This document shows, piece after piece, positions 1-6,999 of a stretch of 9,613 bases of DNA (its first letter is position 1; each line of letters starts with the position of its first letter). The stretch is taken from positions 1-9,613 of the forward strand of contig CAKZSF010000253.1 of assembly GCA_937920575.1 (NCBI GenBank). The letters run 5' to 3'. The notes below the pieces were generated by a model. That model worked only from the letters and a program-made list of their open reading frames with translations. It was not told where the DNA came from and ran no database searches. This stretch comes from an uncultured Sphingomonadaceae bacterium (lineage in GTDB: Bacteria > Pseudomonadota > Alphaproteobacteria > Sphingomonadales > Sphingomonadaceae). A program made the translations under genes and the position numbers.

Positions 1-474
1 TGTCGACCATTGGTGTGTGATTGAATGTTGGGCAGGGGCATCAGCCGTTTGCGCAATAAAGCTTTCAGTGATCTTCTGGCGACCACCATAAAGATTTATC
101 CATTCCAATGTCAGGATTGAAAATCCCGCGCGGCGATAATGCTGCATACCCAGTTTGCCGGCGCAATCCTTCGGCTGGCAAGAGACGGTGTTCGGGCCGC
201 CTTCGCCCACGCTGCGCAGATGAATCACAGCGAGGTCAGGTTCATCGGCCGGTTCAATGCAGAGGGAAACGTCATATCCCAAATCATCCAGAACAGCGCC
301 GCTGAACAATGTGATCTCGCCCGCTTCGCACAATGTGGGTGGCGGCGGAGGTGCGGCGGTCAGAAACATCGCCGGGGGGTGTTCAGGCTTCGCTTGGTCA
401 ATCTCTGATTGCTGCGCCGCTAGGGCGCTCGCCATGACTGCTGAAATCGCTCCGAAAGTGAGGGCATTGATCAT
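1..474 (-). CDS. Small exported protein of unknown function, truncated by the window edge
   Basis: The frame opens at an ATG (472-474) and runs 158 codons to base 1 without a stop, so the C-terminus lies outside the window. A clear Shine-Dalgarno (AGAGGAG) lies 7-8 bases before the ATG. The first ~20 residues (MINALTFGAISAVMASALAA) look like a short signal peptide, so the product is probably periplasmic or secreted. A proline stretch (PPPPP, about residue 43) follows, then a region with four cysteines (LCEAGEITLFSG, DVSLCIEP, VSCQPKDCAGK) and an aromatic/beta-rich stretch (YRRAGFSILTLEWI). The CxxGE-xxLFS...SLC layout recalls small secreted proteobacterial proteins of unknown function, but this is only a resemblance. 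The gene starts 43 bp after the histidine kinase stop, in the same direction, with a variant copy of the locus palindrome at 527-544. It may therefore be co-transcribed with the kinase, have its own promoter, or both. Confidence 0.75.
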   Translation of the reverse strand, partial: MINALTFGAISAVMASALAAQQSEIDQAKPEHPPAMFLTAAPPPPPTLCEAGEITLFSGAVLDDLGYDVSLCIEPADEPDLAVIHLRSVGEGGPNTVSCQPKDCAGKLGMQHYRRAGFSILTLEWINLYGGRQKITESFIAQTADAPAQHSITHQWST

Positions 475-517
475 CGAGTATCTCCTCTTGCTGATATGAC
501 CCTACGCAAGCTTGTGA

Positions 518-2599
518 TCAGCCGTTATGGGGCTGATCCCCTATCTTCGCGTTGCCAGCGGGCACGCGCAGTGTGAATGTGGTGCCTTCGCCTTCCGCTG
601 AAACGCCATCGAAACCATGCCCTTTTCGTGATGCGAATTCGCGAACGAGGGCCAACCCCAAGCCATGCCCGGCGCTGTCCGAACCCTTGGCATAAGGTTG
701 CATGGTCTGATCCAATGCCTTGGGGGACATGCCCACGCCATTGTCGGTAATTGTGATCGCCAACTGTTCGCCCGCACCCTGCGTGGAGACAGAGACGCTG
801 CTGGCCTGTCCGTGTTTTAGCGCGTTGGAAATCAGATTGCTCAGCGCGCGCATCAGATCGACCGGATCGGTGGTGACCAGTTCATCGCCGTGCTCGACCG
901 AGAGTTGCACACCCGCGCCCTGCGCCTCATTGCGAAACATCGCTGCGCAATTGTCGAGCGCGATGCTGATCCGGAAAGTTTCCGCCCCCTCGTCGGGCTT
1001 TTCACCGGCGAGTGGGTTGTCTGGTGAGGTGTCCTGCAATCCGCGCTCGGTGACAGTCTCTAGATAGTCCAGCGCTGCCGTCACATCCTTATCCTGCGGG
1101 CTATCGCTTCCCTGCAATTGGCGAAGCCGCCCGCGCAGAGCCAACAAGGGTTGCTGCAAATCATGCGAAGTCGAGGCAAGTCGGTTGCGCATGTGTTCAG
1201 CCTTGCTTTTGGCCGCATCATATTTCTCTCGGCTGTGACGAAGCGCTTCTTCCAGCTCGAGCTTGGCCTGCGTTGCGGCCACCTCGGCGGTGAGCGATTG
1301 GTTCAGTCGCTGTTGCATAGCAAGCATCCTCACCACAATCGCGATGAAGAAGGCAAAGCTTTCCAGCAGCAAAGTGCCGTGAAAATAGTCGAGCGCGACA
1401 GTGAGCGGCAAGCGTCCAGGCATCGCCAAAACAGCAGCCATAAATATCAACGTCAGTCCCAAGAGGCCAGTACCAATCAGGAATGGGACACCGCCCAAAA
1501 CCTTGGCGCGCCATGCAGTCAAACCGAGTGCGAGATACACCAACGCGGCAAGCCCGACCGCGACATAGAGCAGAGTTTGCAGGATCGGGCTGTGCCACGC
1601 GAATGCCGCCACAAGGGCCAGGACGATCAACGCGATTTCAATCCCGACAAGCCGGCGATTGTGCTGCCCATTAAGCTTAGGCAGATCGACGAAACGCCGC
1701 GCAAATTCCAGCCCGGCTGCTGCCATTGCGGGCAACAGAAACGCGTTCAGCGGCGCGAACCATTGCGGCTGATCTGGCCATGCGAACTGGTGCAAATAGC
1801 CCTCATTGTTCGCGACAAACAATGCGCCTGCGCCTGCATAAGCGGCAAAGCTCAGGCTTAAGCGCCAGCCCACCAACCGCCCCATGGCAAGCGCCGCCGC
1901 GATCATCGCAGCAATCGCGCCATTGACCAGCCAGTTGAAGCGCGACTCCTGCATATGGGCGGTGCGCATGCGCTCTGCCGTGGCGAAGGTCAGCGGCATC
2001 CAGCTGCCTCCCGATGATCGTAACCCGACCATGATCTCAGCGGTTTCGCCCGCCTCCATCCACAGCGGAGCGACCCAATATTGGCTCGCGACCGGCCTCT
2101 CGGACATGGCGGTGTGATTGTGCGCTTGCAGCAATATCTCTGGTGGTTCACCAGGGCGCAGTTTCGCAACCAGCAATTCGTCAACGAAAGGCCGCTGAAT
2201 ATCGATCATCCACTCGCCGGGGCGAGGGCTGGTGTTGGTCACACTCATGCGCAGCCAGACCCCGCCATCTTGCGGGCCGAAATCGATCCAGCGTGTTGTG
2301 ACCGGGTGGAACGCATTCCCACTGTTCAACGCCTCATCCAGATTGAGGGTGCCTTGCGGAGCGATCCTAACCTTCATCTGGTCAAACGCCTGCACATGCG
2401 CGTTGCCTTGCGGCAGCTCGATCGCGCGGGCTTGATCTTGCGCCGTAGCAATGCCGGGCGCGATAAAGAGCGCCAGCAACACAAGAGCGAGCCAGCCACG
2501 AAGAGAGGTGATCAATGCTGTCATACCCCTGGCAATAGCGCCGTGGCCTTGTGCGCGGGATGGGTTGGATACCCCATTGGGGGAAGCCGCCCTGGTCAC
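518..2599 (-). CDS. Membrane sensor histidine kinase with 7TMR-DISM sensor domain
   Basis: This is a transmembrane sensor kinase that should autophosphorylate and pass phosphate to the response regulator encoded just upstream. Numbering is from the GTG at 2599. A hydrophobic signal sequence (about 35-54) precedes a periplasmic beta-rich domain (about 58-205) of the 7TMR-DISMED2 type (VWLRMSVTNTS, then a WMIDIQRPFVDELLV strand pair). About seven membrane helices follow (about 222-424), then a coiled coil (425-475). The kinase core has an H-box STSHDLQQP with phosphoacceptor His479, an N-box SNALKH (Asn592), a G1 box DNGVGM (Asp619) and a G2 box GHGLGL (644-649), so it looks catalytically intact. 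There is no receiver domain. The GTG overlaps the regulator stop codon (GTGA), which would couple translation. However, an ATG at 2524 (residue 26) begins directly with the signal peptide and has a near-perfect locus palindrome upstream, so it may be the true or a second start. Confidence 0.93.
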   Translation of the reverse strand: MTRAASPNGVSNPSRAQGHGAIARGMTALITSLRGWLALVLLALFIAPGIATAQDQARAIELPQGNAHVQAFDQMKVRIAPQGTLNLDEALNSGNAFHPVTTRWIDFGPQDGGVWLRMSVTNTSPRPGEWMIDIQRPFVDELLVAKLRPGEPPEILLQAHNHTAMSERPVASQYWVAPLWMEAGETAEIMVGLRSSGGSWMPLTFATAERMRTAHMQESRFNWLVNGAIAAMIAAALAMGRLVGWRLSLSFAAYAGAGALFVANNEGYLHQFAWPDQPQWFAPLNAFLLPAMAAAGLEFARRFVDLPKLNGQHNRRLVGIEIALIVLALVAAFAWHSPILQTLLYVAVGLAALVYLALGLTAWRAKVLGGVPFLIGTGLLGLTLIFMAAVLAMPGRLPLTVALDYFHGTLLLESFAFFIAIVVRMLAMQQRLNQSLTAEVAATQAKLELEEALRHSREKYDAAKSKAEHMRNRLASTSHDLQQPLLALRGRLRQLQGSDSPQDKDVTAALDYLETVTERGLQDTSPDNPLAGEKPDEGAETFRISIALDNCAAMFRNEAQGAGVQLSVEHGDELVTTDPVDLMRALSNLISNALKHGQASSVSVSTQGAGEQLAITITDNGVGMSPKALDQTMQPYAKGSDSAGHGLGLALVREFASRKGHGFDGVSAEGEGTTFTLRVPAGNAKIGDQPHNG
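527..544. promoter_or_regulatory. Variant copy of the locus palindrome (5-base spacer)
   Basis: ATGGGGCTGATCCCCTAT has GGGG and CCCC blocks separated by 5 bases rather than 6, and TAT in place of AT at the right end. It overlaps the last codons of the histidine kinase and lies 53-70 bp upstream of the ATG at 474, the same distance range as the perfect copies. Overlap with coding sequence and the shorter spacer make it weaker than the others. Confidence 0.4.
2560..2577. promoter_or_regulatory. Near-perfect copy of the locus palindrome before the internal kinase start
   Basis: On the minus strand the site reads ATGGGGTATCCAACCCAT. It has both 6-base arms with one mismatch and the 6-base spacer. 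Ten leading bases (ATGGGGTATC) are identical to the perfect site at 7000-7017. It lies 36-53 bp upstream of the ATG at 2524, inside the extra N-terminal codons of the longer kinase reading, and could drive the kinase independently of the regulator gene. Confidence 0.5.
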
Positions 2600-3225
2600 A
2601 ATTGGCGATGCTCGTCCAGCAGGCCTTCTTTCAGCGCGTGCACCAGCAAAGCGGATACCGAATTGACGCCCAGTTTCGCCATCAGGCTTGCTCGATGTTT
2701 CTCAACCGTCTTGGGGCTGATGAACAGCTTCTCGCCAATCGCAACATTTTGATGACCCGCCGCAATCAGGGCGAGAACCTCGCGTTCGCGATCAGTGAGC
2801 GGCGTGCGATCCGGCTCCGCCTCTAACGCGTCGGACACACCTTGCGAGACGAATTTTCCGCCAGCCAGAACCTGCGCAAACCCTTCACGCATTTCTTCGG
2901 GGTCTGCGCTTTTCAGGAACAGCCCGTCGACCTCCGCCGCCAACCAGTCGGCCAGCATCCCGGTCGAGGTGAAGCCAGTAACGACTATCACTTTCGTGTC
3001 AGGGGACCAACGACGCACCTCGCCATAGACTTGCACCCCGCGCGCCAATGGCATCGCCGCATCCAGCAGCAGCAGGTCGGGCTTGTGTTCCTTGACCACA
3101 GCGATTGTTTCCAGACCATTCTCGGCCTCAGCCACAAGATCGACCGTGCCGATTTCGGCGAGAATTGCTGCAAGTGAGCGCCGCACAATGGCGTGATCAT
3201 CGGCAATGACAGCGCGGTATGCCAT
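2596..3225 (-). CDS. NarL/LuxR-type two-component response regulator
   Basis: This is a cytoplasmic DNA-binding response regulator of 209 residues, the usual length for the NarL/FixJ family. The receiver domain (about 1-120) has the acidic pair Asp9-Asp10 (ADDH), the phosphoacceptor Asp55 (LLLLDAAMP), the conserved Thr83 (VVTGF) and Lys105 (LFLKS), so it should accept phosphate. A linker leads to a C-terminal LuxR-type helix-turn-helix (about 142-205) with the signature LTDREREVLALIAAG and the recognition-helix stretch ISPKTVEKHRASLMAKLGV. The ATG start is followed directly by the receiver fold. The Shine-Dalgarno is weak. The stop overlaps the kinase GTG by four bases, so the two genes form an operon with the regulator first. 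A perfect ATGGGG-N6-CCCCAT palindrome lies 41 bp upstream, suggesting autoregulation. That this protein binds the palindrome is inference from position and recurrence. Confidence 0.95.
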   Translation of the reverse strand: MAYRAVIADDHAIVRRSLAAILAEIGTVDLVAEAENGLETIAVVKEHKPDLLLLDAAMPLARGVQVYGEVRRWSPDTKVIVVTGFTSTGMLADWLAAEVDGLFLKSADPEEMREGFAQVLAGGKFVSQGVSDALEAEPDRTPLTDREREVLALIAAGHQNVAIGEKLFISPKTVEKHRASLMAKLGVNSVSALLVHALKEGLLDEHRQL

Positions 3226-3245
3226 AGTTCAGTTAAATGCCCCGT

Positions 3246-3294
3246 AATATGAACATAACCCAAAGATGGGGTAATCGCCCCATACATGTTATAA
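3246..3294. promoter_or_regulatory. Possible divergent promoter pair around the perfect palindrome
   Basis: The regulator gene and the basic-protein gene diverge here. Leftward, CATATT (complement of 3246-3251) resembles a -10 box, and 17 bases upstream its -35 position falls inside the palindrome. Rightward, TTATAA (3289-3294) resembles a -10 box, and 17 bases upstream the -35 position is again the palindrome. Neither side has a good -35 box, which fits a promoter that depends on an activator. The boxes are read by eye and are tentative. Confidence 0.35.
3266..3283. promoter_or_regulatory. Perfect copy of the locus palindrome (candidate response-regulator operator)
   Basis: ATGGGGTAATCGCCCCAT has 6-base arms that are exact reverse complements around a 6-base spacer. 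It lies in the 140-bp gap between the divergent regulator gene (start 3225) and basic-protein gene (start 3366). Twelve fixed bases are expected once in about 16.8 million positions in random sequence of even composition, yet a second perfect copy occurs at 7000-7017. Confidence 0.7.
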
Positions 3295-3365
3295 GCGATA
3301 GCAGGCAATCAGGGTCGCAGAAAGCACAGGCACTCAGCCTTTGTTGACTGCATAGGGGAATGGCA

Positions 3366-3854
3366 ATGAAACGTTCTATCACAATGATCACGATGGCGGC
3401 TCTGATTGGGGGCATGGCTGTTACGGCAATGCCTGCCGAGGCGAAGGGCAATAAGTCCGCCAAGAAGACGACTGCATCCACCGCGTCGAAGCTTCGTCCC
3501 GGCTACAGCCTGAAAAAGACCACACGCAAGCCAGCGCGCTCTGCTGCATCGGTGCTGAAACGGCGCGATGCCAAGGCGAAACCGCGGACTATCGTGCCGT
3601 ACAAGTCGGCCCGCACAACGCGCAGCATGGAAAGCGCACGGCGGATGCTGAAAAGCGGCAAGCCTGCCAAATCGATCCTGAAAAAGGGCAAACCGGGCGT
3701 GTTCTCACGCATTGGCAATTGGTTCACCGGATTGTTCTCCAGCAAGACAAAACCACGCGCGGCTGCCCGCAAAGTGACCTTCCGCGAAACTGCGAGTGTC
3801 CAATTAAACCGGCTGGGCCGCACGCCAAGCGGCAGAGTTGTGGCGCGCAACTAA
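3366..3854 (+). CDS. Exported, extremely basic small protein
   Basis: The product is unrecognised, 162 residues. Of two in-frame ATGs (3360, 3366) the second is preferred, because AGGGG at 3354-3358 is well spaced from it and too close to the first, and because it begins MKRSITM, a normal signal-peptide start. The signal peptide runs to about residue 26 (AMPAEA). The mature part of about 136 residues has roughly 39 Lys/Arg against 3 Asp/Glu, and no cysteine, so its net charge is near +36. It is rich in K-P, K-K and A-R segments and contains one amphipathic aromatic stretch, GVFSRIGNWFTGLFSSK. It could bind envelope polyanions such as lipopolysaccharide, nucleic acid or teichoic polymers, or be membrane-active, but no domain supports a specific role. 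It is divergent from the two-component genes, shares their palindrome-containing intergenic region, and ends just before the terminator at 3874. Confidence 0.8.
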   Translation: MKRSITMITMAALIGGMAVTAMPAEAKGNKSAKKTTASTASKLRPGYSLKKTTRKPARSAASVLKRRDAKAKPRTIVPYKSARTTRSMESARRMLKSGKPAKSILKKGKPGVFSRIGNWFTGLFSSKTKPRAAARKVTFRETASVQLNRLGRTPSGRVVARN

Positions 3855-3873
3855 GCTTGCAGCATTGAACACG

Positions 3874-3909
3874 AAAAGGGGCTCTGCCGGATAGGTTGAG
3901 CCCCTTTTT
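3874..3909. terminator. Bidirectional intrinsic terminator
   Basis: An 11-bp perfect stem (AAAAGGGGCTC at 3874-3884 with GAGCCCCTTTT at 3898-3908) closes a 13-base loop. It is followed by T-rich sequence on the plus strand and, because of the A-run in the left arm, gives a U-run on the minus strand too. It lies 20 bp after the basic-protein stop and 41 bp after the lipoprotein stop, serving both convergent units. Confidence 0.88.
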
Positions 3910-3949
3910 CTTGTCCAGATTCGGGCGAAGTTGAGTGTGCCCTGCTTAT

Positions 3950-4639
3950 CTACTGCTTCACCACGATCAGGTCTTCCTCAGCGAAGTTGCTGATCACGCT
4001 GAGGGAATCGAGGTCCGGGTGCGGGTCGCTCTCGTCCAGCACATCCTTCAATTGAAACGCGACCAACGTATCAGTTGGGACAGCTGTGTCCCAAATCCGC
4101 ATGCCGCCGATAACGCCTTCAAACCCGTCTTCTCCACCGAAGGCTGAGCCGACATAAAAGCCATCGGTTTCCATCGCCTGGAAAGTCATTTCCAACTCGG
4201 TGATCAGCTCGCCATCGATCACGACAGCAACCGAAGTGCCCAGATCGATCAGCGCCACATGGTGTAGCTCCCCATCGGTGAAGTCGAACGGCGCGACATC
4301 CATCTGTTCGCCGGACATGATGGCCAGCCCGTCCTTCTCGCGCTGTATCGCCACAAGATAGGATGCGCCTTGCTCACCGGAACTGGCCAGCACCACTGGA
4401 TCAAATTCTGGCGTCTCGCTCCACTTGGGCTGGACCCAGAACTCAATCGTCGATTGCGCGGCCGGCTCAAATGCGGGCGCGGGATCGAAAGCGAGTGTAT
4501 CAGTTCCATCCAGCTCGAGCACGTCGATGGCATAGCCATTTTCGCTGACCACGCTGGTCGCAGTTTCGGCACAAGAGGACAGAGCGAGGCCGGATAGCGC
4601 AAGGCTGGTCACGGCGATCACATGGGTGAACGTCTTCAT
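3950..4639 (-). CDS. LamG/concanavalin-like lipoprotein, partner of the MACPF gene
   Basis: This is a 229-residue exported lipoprotein. The signal peptide ends in a lipobox, LSSC, with acylated Cys23 followed by Ala-Glu, so it has no Asp at +2 and is expected to go to the outer membrane. The rest (about 36-215) reads as one LamG/laminin-G-like jelly-roll domain: the strand IEFWVQPKW, the central ELHHVALIDLG followed by VVIDGELI, and the closing GFYVGSAFGG...GVIGGMRIWDTAV. Such domains usually bind glycans or proteins. The start is firm, with AAGGAGA 8 bases before the ATG. It begins only 18 bp after the MACPF stop, so the two are co-transcribed, and it ends at the bidirectional terminator. 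Plausible roles are a surface anchor or receptor for the MACPF protein, or a protective partner. Neither is shown by the sequence. Confidence 0.9.
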   Translation of the reverse strand: MKTFTHVIAVTSLALSGLALSSCAETATSVVSENGYAIDVLELDGTDTLAFDPAPAFEPAAQSTIEFWVQPKWSETPEFDPVVLASSGEQGASYLVAIQREKDGLAIMSGEQMDVAPFDFTDGELHHVALIDLGTSVAVVIDGELITELEMTFQAMETDGFYVGSAFGGEDGFEGVIGGMRIWDTAVPTDTLVAFQLKDVLDESDPHPDLDSLSVISNFAEEDLIVVKQ

Positions 4640-4657
4640 AGTAAGTCTCCTTGACGC

Positions 4658-6892
4658 TTAGCGAACAAATTCAATCTTGGCGTCGATATGGACGTAGTTC
4701 TTGCTCGTCCTCTCGTTGATTTTGTGCGCCGATGTGGTGCCTGCGCTCAGACCCCATTTGGCAAACTGGCCGTTTGCAATCGTATCGCGCTTGCCCTCCC
4801 AGTTTCCTTCCTGGAGCTTGCCACGCATGGCGAAGCTGGCCCCGCTTAGCTGCTTGTCAGTGGCTTCAAAGGTGATCTGCTTGCCCTGCGTATAGGATTT
4901 GCGGCCTCCGCGCTCATCTTTGCAGTTGAGCTTGATCCGGCTCTTCCAATCCCAATTCCCGATCTTCTCGGTTTTCAGAACTGTGCCATCGGCGGCGAGA
5001 ATTTCGAAATCGATATAGCCCAGGACTTCGATCCGCCATTCTTTGCCGATTTTCTTTCCGTAGCTGGAGCACCAGATGTCGCCCGCGCTCACTGTCACGA
5101 TGCGTTTCTGACCCGGCAGATTGGACGTTGGCAGTGCGGGCACATCATCTGTGAGTGGCAGATCATTGGATGCCAAATAGCGGTCAATCGCTTGCTGCAA
5201 TTTCTCACGCGCTTCGGAATAGATCTCGGGGCTGTCAGGGAAATTCAGAGGGTTCAGCAGCAAGTGCAGCGGCCGCAAATCTGCCATGATCGGATAGGGT
5301 TTCGCACTGGAAAAGCCCTCGGCCGAGAAGCTGCCATTGCCGCCGACATTTTCGATCTTGCCATCCTCGCGGGAATTGACCGCCTCACTCTGTTCTTTGG
5401 TCCGGTGTTCGATGCCTTGCGTGGCCTCAACTTCCAGGCCCTTCATGGCAACGGCGGCTTGCGTGTCCAGGCTAAAGCCCTGCTCCTGCCAATTGGCGAG
5501 CGTTTGAGACGAGAACTCGTTCCACATCACCAGTCCCGAACCGTAGGTGACGGCATAAGGGAAGTGCGTGCCGAATTTCTCGACCAGCGCGTCATATTCG
5601 CCGAACCGGTGTGCGGCGTAAATGGCGTCCACAAATTCTTCAGAGAGCCGGCTAAACGGCTGATCCTGAACCAGCGAATACTCCTTGTGCCGGGCATAGC
5701 CCCAGGAAAAGCTGGATTCGGTTTCGGAGCGCATGCCGGTTGTCCGGTCGTAGGCGAATTGCGCACCCGCCGAGGCACCCGCTGCTTTGCCCAATCCAAC
5801 GCCGACGTTAAGGCCCATATTCATTCCAACGGTTTGCTGGAATTCGCGCGAGCTGCGAATCATGCGCGTGCCGGTTACCGAGCCGCCTTCGCCATGCGGC
5901 ACCAGTTTTAGGCCGAGCGGGACAGTGCGCTTCTCAACCACCGAATATTCGGTTGCGGCGGCGCGCGCGAAGATCTCGCCCTTATTGTTGACGTTGAGCT
6001 TCATGGGGTCTTGTTCGACGATATTATAGCCGCGCAGGCTCGCGCTCAAATTGTCGAGATTGCGGTCAATCATCCATGCGTCATCGCTTCGCTCGGTGGC
6101 GGCCTGCATGGCTTCTGCGCCGGGGCGAAAGAAATTGACCCCGTCGATTTGCAGGCGAACTCTGCCGCTTTGCATGACGTCCAGAAAGGCTTGCTTGGTC
6201 TCGCCCCCGGATGTGAAGGTGTATGTCTTGCGTTTGCCCAGTGGCACCATCGCATCGGCCAGCGGCACACCGTCGCTAGAGGTTGCCTCCATTGAGCTAT
6301 CTTTGGCGATCGCATCATTAATTGTCAGCGAGCTTCCATCAGCACTGGCCACGATAGAGACGTGTTTGGGATTGACGAAAGAGGCGTTGGTCAGCGGTTC
6401 AGGGTTTGCGCCAGACAGGCCGGCAAAGCGACCATCAGCGGTCGTGGTGGCGGCCGTTTCCGCATTTGTTGCTGTGGCGGGCTGTGCCTTGGCCTGCGCA
6501 ACGGCGGCGGTGTATTCTTCTTCCGTCATCGGTGGCTCGCTGTCATTGGCGAGCACCATGTCTTCTGACCAAATGCCTGACAGATTGTAGCGGCAATCAC
6601 CTGCCTCAATCATCTGGGCAGGGTCTTCATCAGGCGAAAGAGGCACGCTGAGATAGACACGCGCTCTGGTAACCTCGTCGGCAAGATGCGGCGCGCTGTC
6701 GTCACCAAATTCGCCGTTGGTCAGGCCGCAGCCGGTGGCGGTCGCTTCCTGCGATGCCTTGCTGACATCGGCGATTTTGACAGGCGCTGCCGAGCTATCA
6801 TCCAGCCACCCGAAATAGCCGTTTGCAGCATACAGCCCACCGCCAGCCAGTGCGACAGTCAATGCGCCGATTGATAGATGAGTTTTCTTCAC
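4658..6892 (-). CDS. Exported MACPF/perforin-like protein
   Basis: This is a member of the membrane-attack-complex/perforin pore-forming family. GTG at 6892 is preferred because GGGGT lies 8 bases upstream and the product starts with a normal signal sequence (VKKTHLSIGALTVALAGGG). A GTG five codons earlier (6907) has no ribosome site. Numbering is from 6892. After the N-terminal hydrophobic segment (about 7-24) come two cysteines, Cys55 and one in DCRYN, then an Ala/Thr-rich linker near 130-155. The MACPF region spans about 340-530. It includes the glycine-rich stretch VGMNMGLNVGVGLGKAAG (a likely hairpin region) and the signature FGTHF (440-444) followed by PYAVTYGSG, matching [YW]-G-[TS]-H-[FY]-x6-GG with Phe first and GS for GG. 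A C-terminal beta-rich domain of about 145 residues with a cysteine pair (IWCSSYG, LNCKDE) may be a target-binding module. It is first gene of an operon with the LamG lipoprotein. Confidence 0.9.
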   Translation of the reverse strand: MKKTHLSIGALTVALAGGGLYAANGYFGWLDDSSAAPVKIADVSKASQEATATGCGLTNGEFGDDSAPHLADEVTRARVYLSVPLSPDEDPAQMIEAGDCRYNLSGIWSEDMVLANDSEPPMTEEEYTAAVAQAKAQPATATNAETAATTTADGRFAGLSGANPEPLTNASFVNPKHVSIVASADGSSLTINDAIAKDSSMEATSSDGVPLADAMVPLGKRKTYTFTSGGETKQAFLDVMQSGRVRLQIDGVNFFRPGAEAMQAATERSDDAWMIDRNLDNLSASLRGYNIVEQDPMKLNVNNKGEIFARAAATEYSVVEKRTVPLGLKLVPHGEGGSVTGTRMIRSSREFQQTVGMNMGLNVGVGLGKAAGASAGAQFAYDRTTGMRSETESSFSWGYARHKEYSLVQDQPFSRLSEEFVDAIYAAHRFGEYDALVEKFGTHFPYAVTYGSGLVMWNEFSSQTLANWQEQGFSLDTQAAVAMKGLEVEATQGIEHRTKEQSEAVNSREDGKIENVGGNGSFSAEGFSSAKPYPIMADLRPLHLLLNPLNFPDSPEIYSEAREKLQQAIDRYLASNDLPLTDDVPALPTSNLPGQKRIVTVSAGDIWCSSYGKKIGKEWRIEVLGYIDFEILAADGTVLKTEKIGNWDWKSRIKLNCKDERGGRKSYTQGKQITFEATDKQLSGASFAMRGKLQEGNWEGKRDTIANGQFAKWGLSAGTTSAHKINERTSKNYVHIDAKIEFVR

Positions 6893-6919
6893 GTTGTTGT
6901 ACCCCACAAGTTGCTAACC

Positions 6920-6932
6920 AGAACACCGTTCT
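6920..6932. promoter_or_regulatory. Short inverted repeat in the MACPF leader
   Basis: AGAAC-ACC-GTTCT has 5-base perfect arms and lies 28-40 bp upstream of the MACPF start, between the palindrome at 6957 and the ribosome site. It could be a second regulator site or a small RNA hairpin. Five-base arms can occur by chance. Confidence 0.25.
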
Positions 6933-6956
6933 AGCGGGCCGACAACCTGTCAGCCC

Positions 6957-6974
6957 ATGGGGTCAATCCCCCAA
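6957..6974. promoter_or_regulatory. Locus palindrome facing the MACPF gene (one mismatch)
   Basis: ATGGGGTCAATCCCCCAA matches ATGGGG-N6-CCCCAT except for the last base. It is 65 bp upstream of the MACPF start at 6892, in the 199-bp divergent gap. A second, perfect copy lies 43 bp away (start to start, about four helical turns), closer to the plus-strand gene. Confidence 0.6.
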
Positions 6975-6999
6975 TGCGCAACCCTGTTCGCTCAACGTG

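Noticed and set aside
1118..1861. Long open frame of 247 codons on the plus strand
   Set aside because: It lies wholly within the histidine kinase gene on the opposite strand, and its translation is rich in Gln, Arg and His with no domain features. It is a shadow of the real gene.
5192..5911. Long open frame of 239 codons on the plus strand inside the MACPF gene
   Set aside because: It is antisense to the MACPF coding region. It has no ribosome site, signal or recognisable domain, while the minus-strand frame carries the MACPF signature.
6893..6907. Earlier GTG start for the MACPF gene
   Set aside because: It has no Shine-Dalgarno. The GTG at 6892 has GGGGT at the right distance and a typical signal-peptide start.
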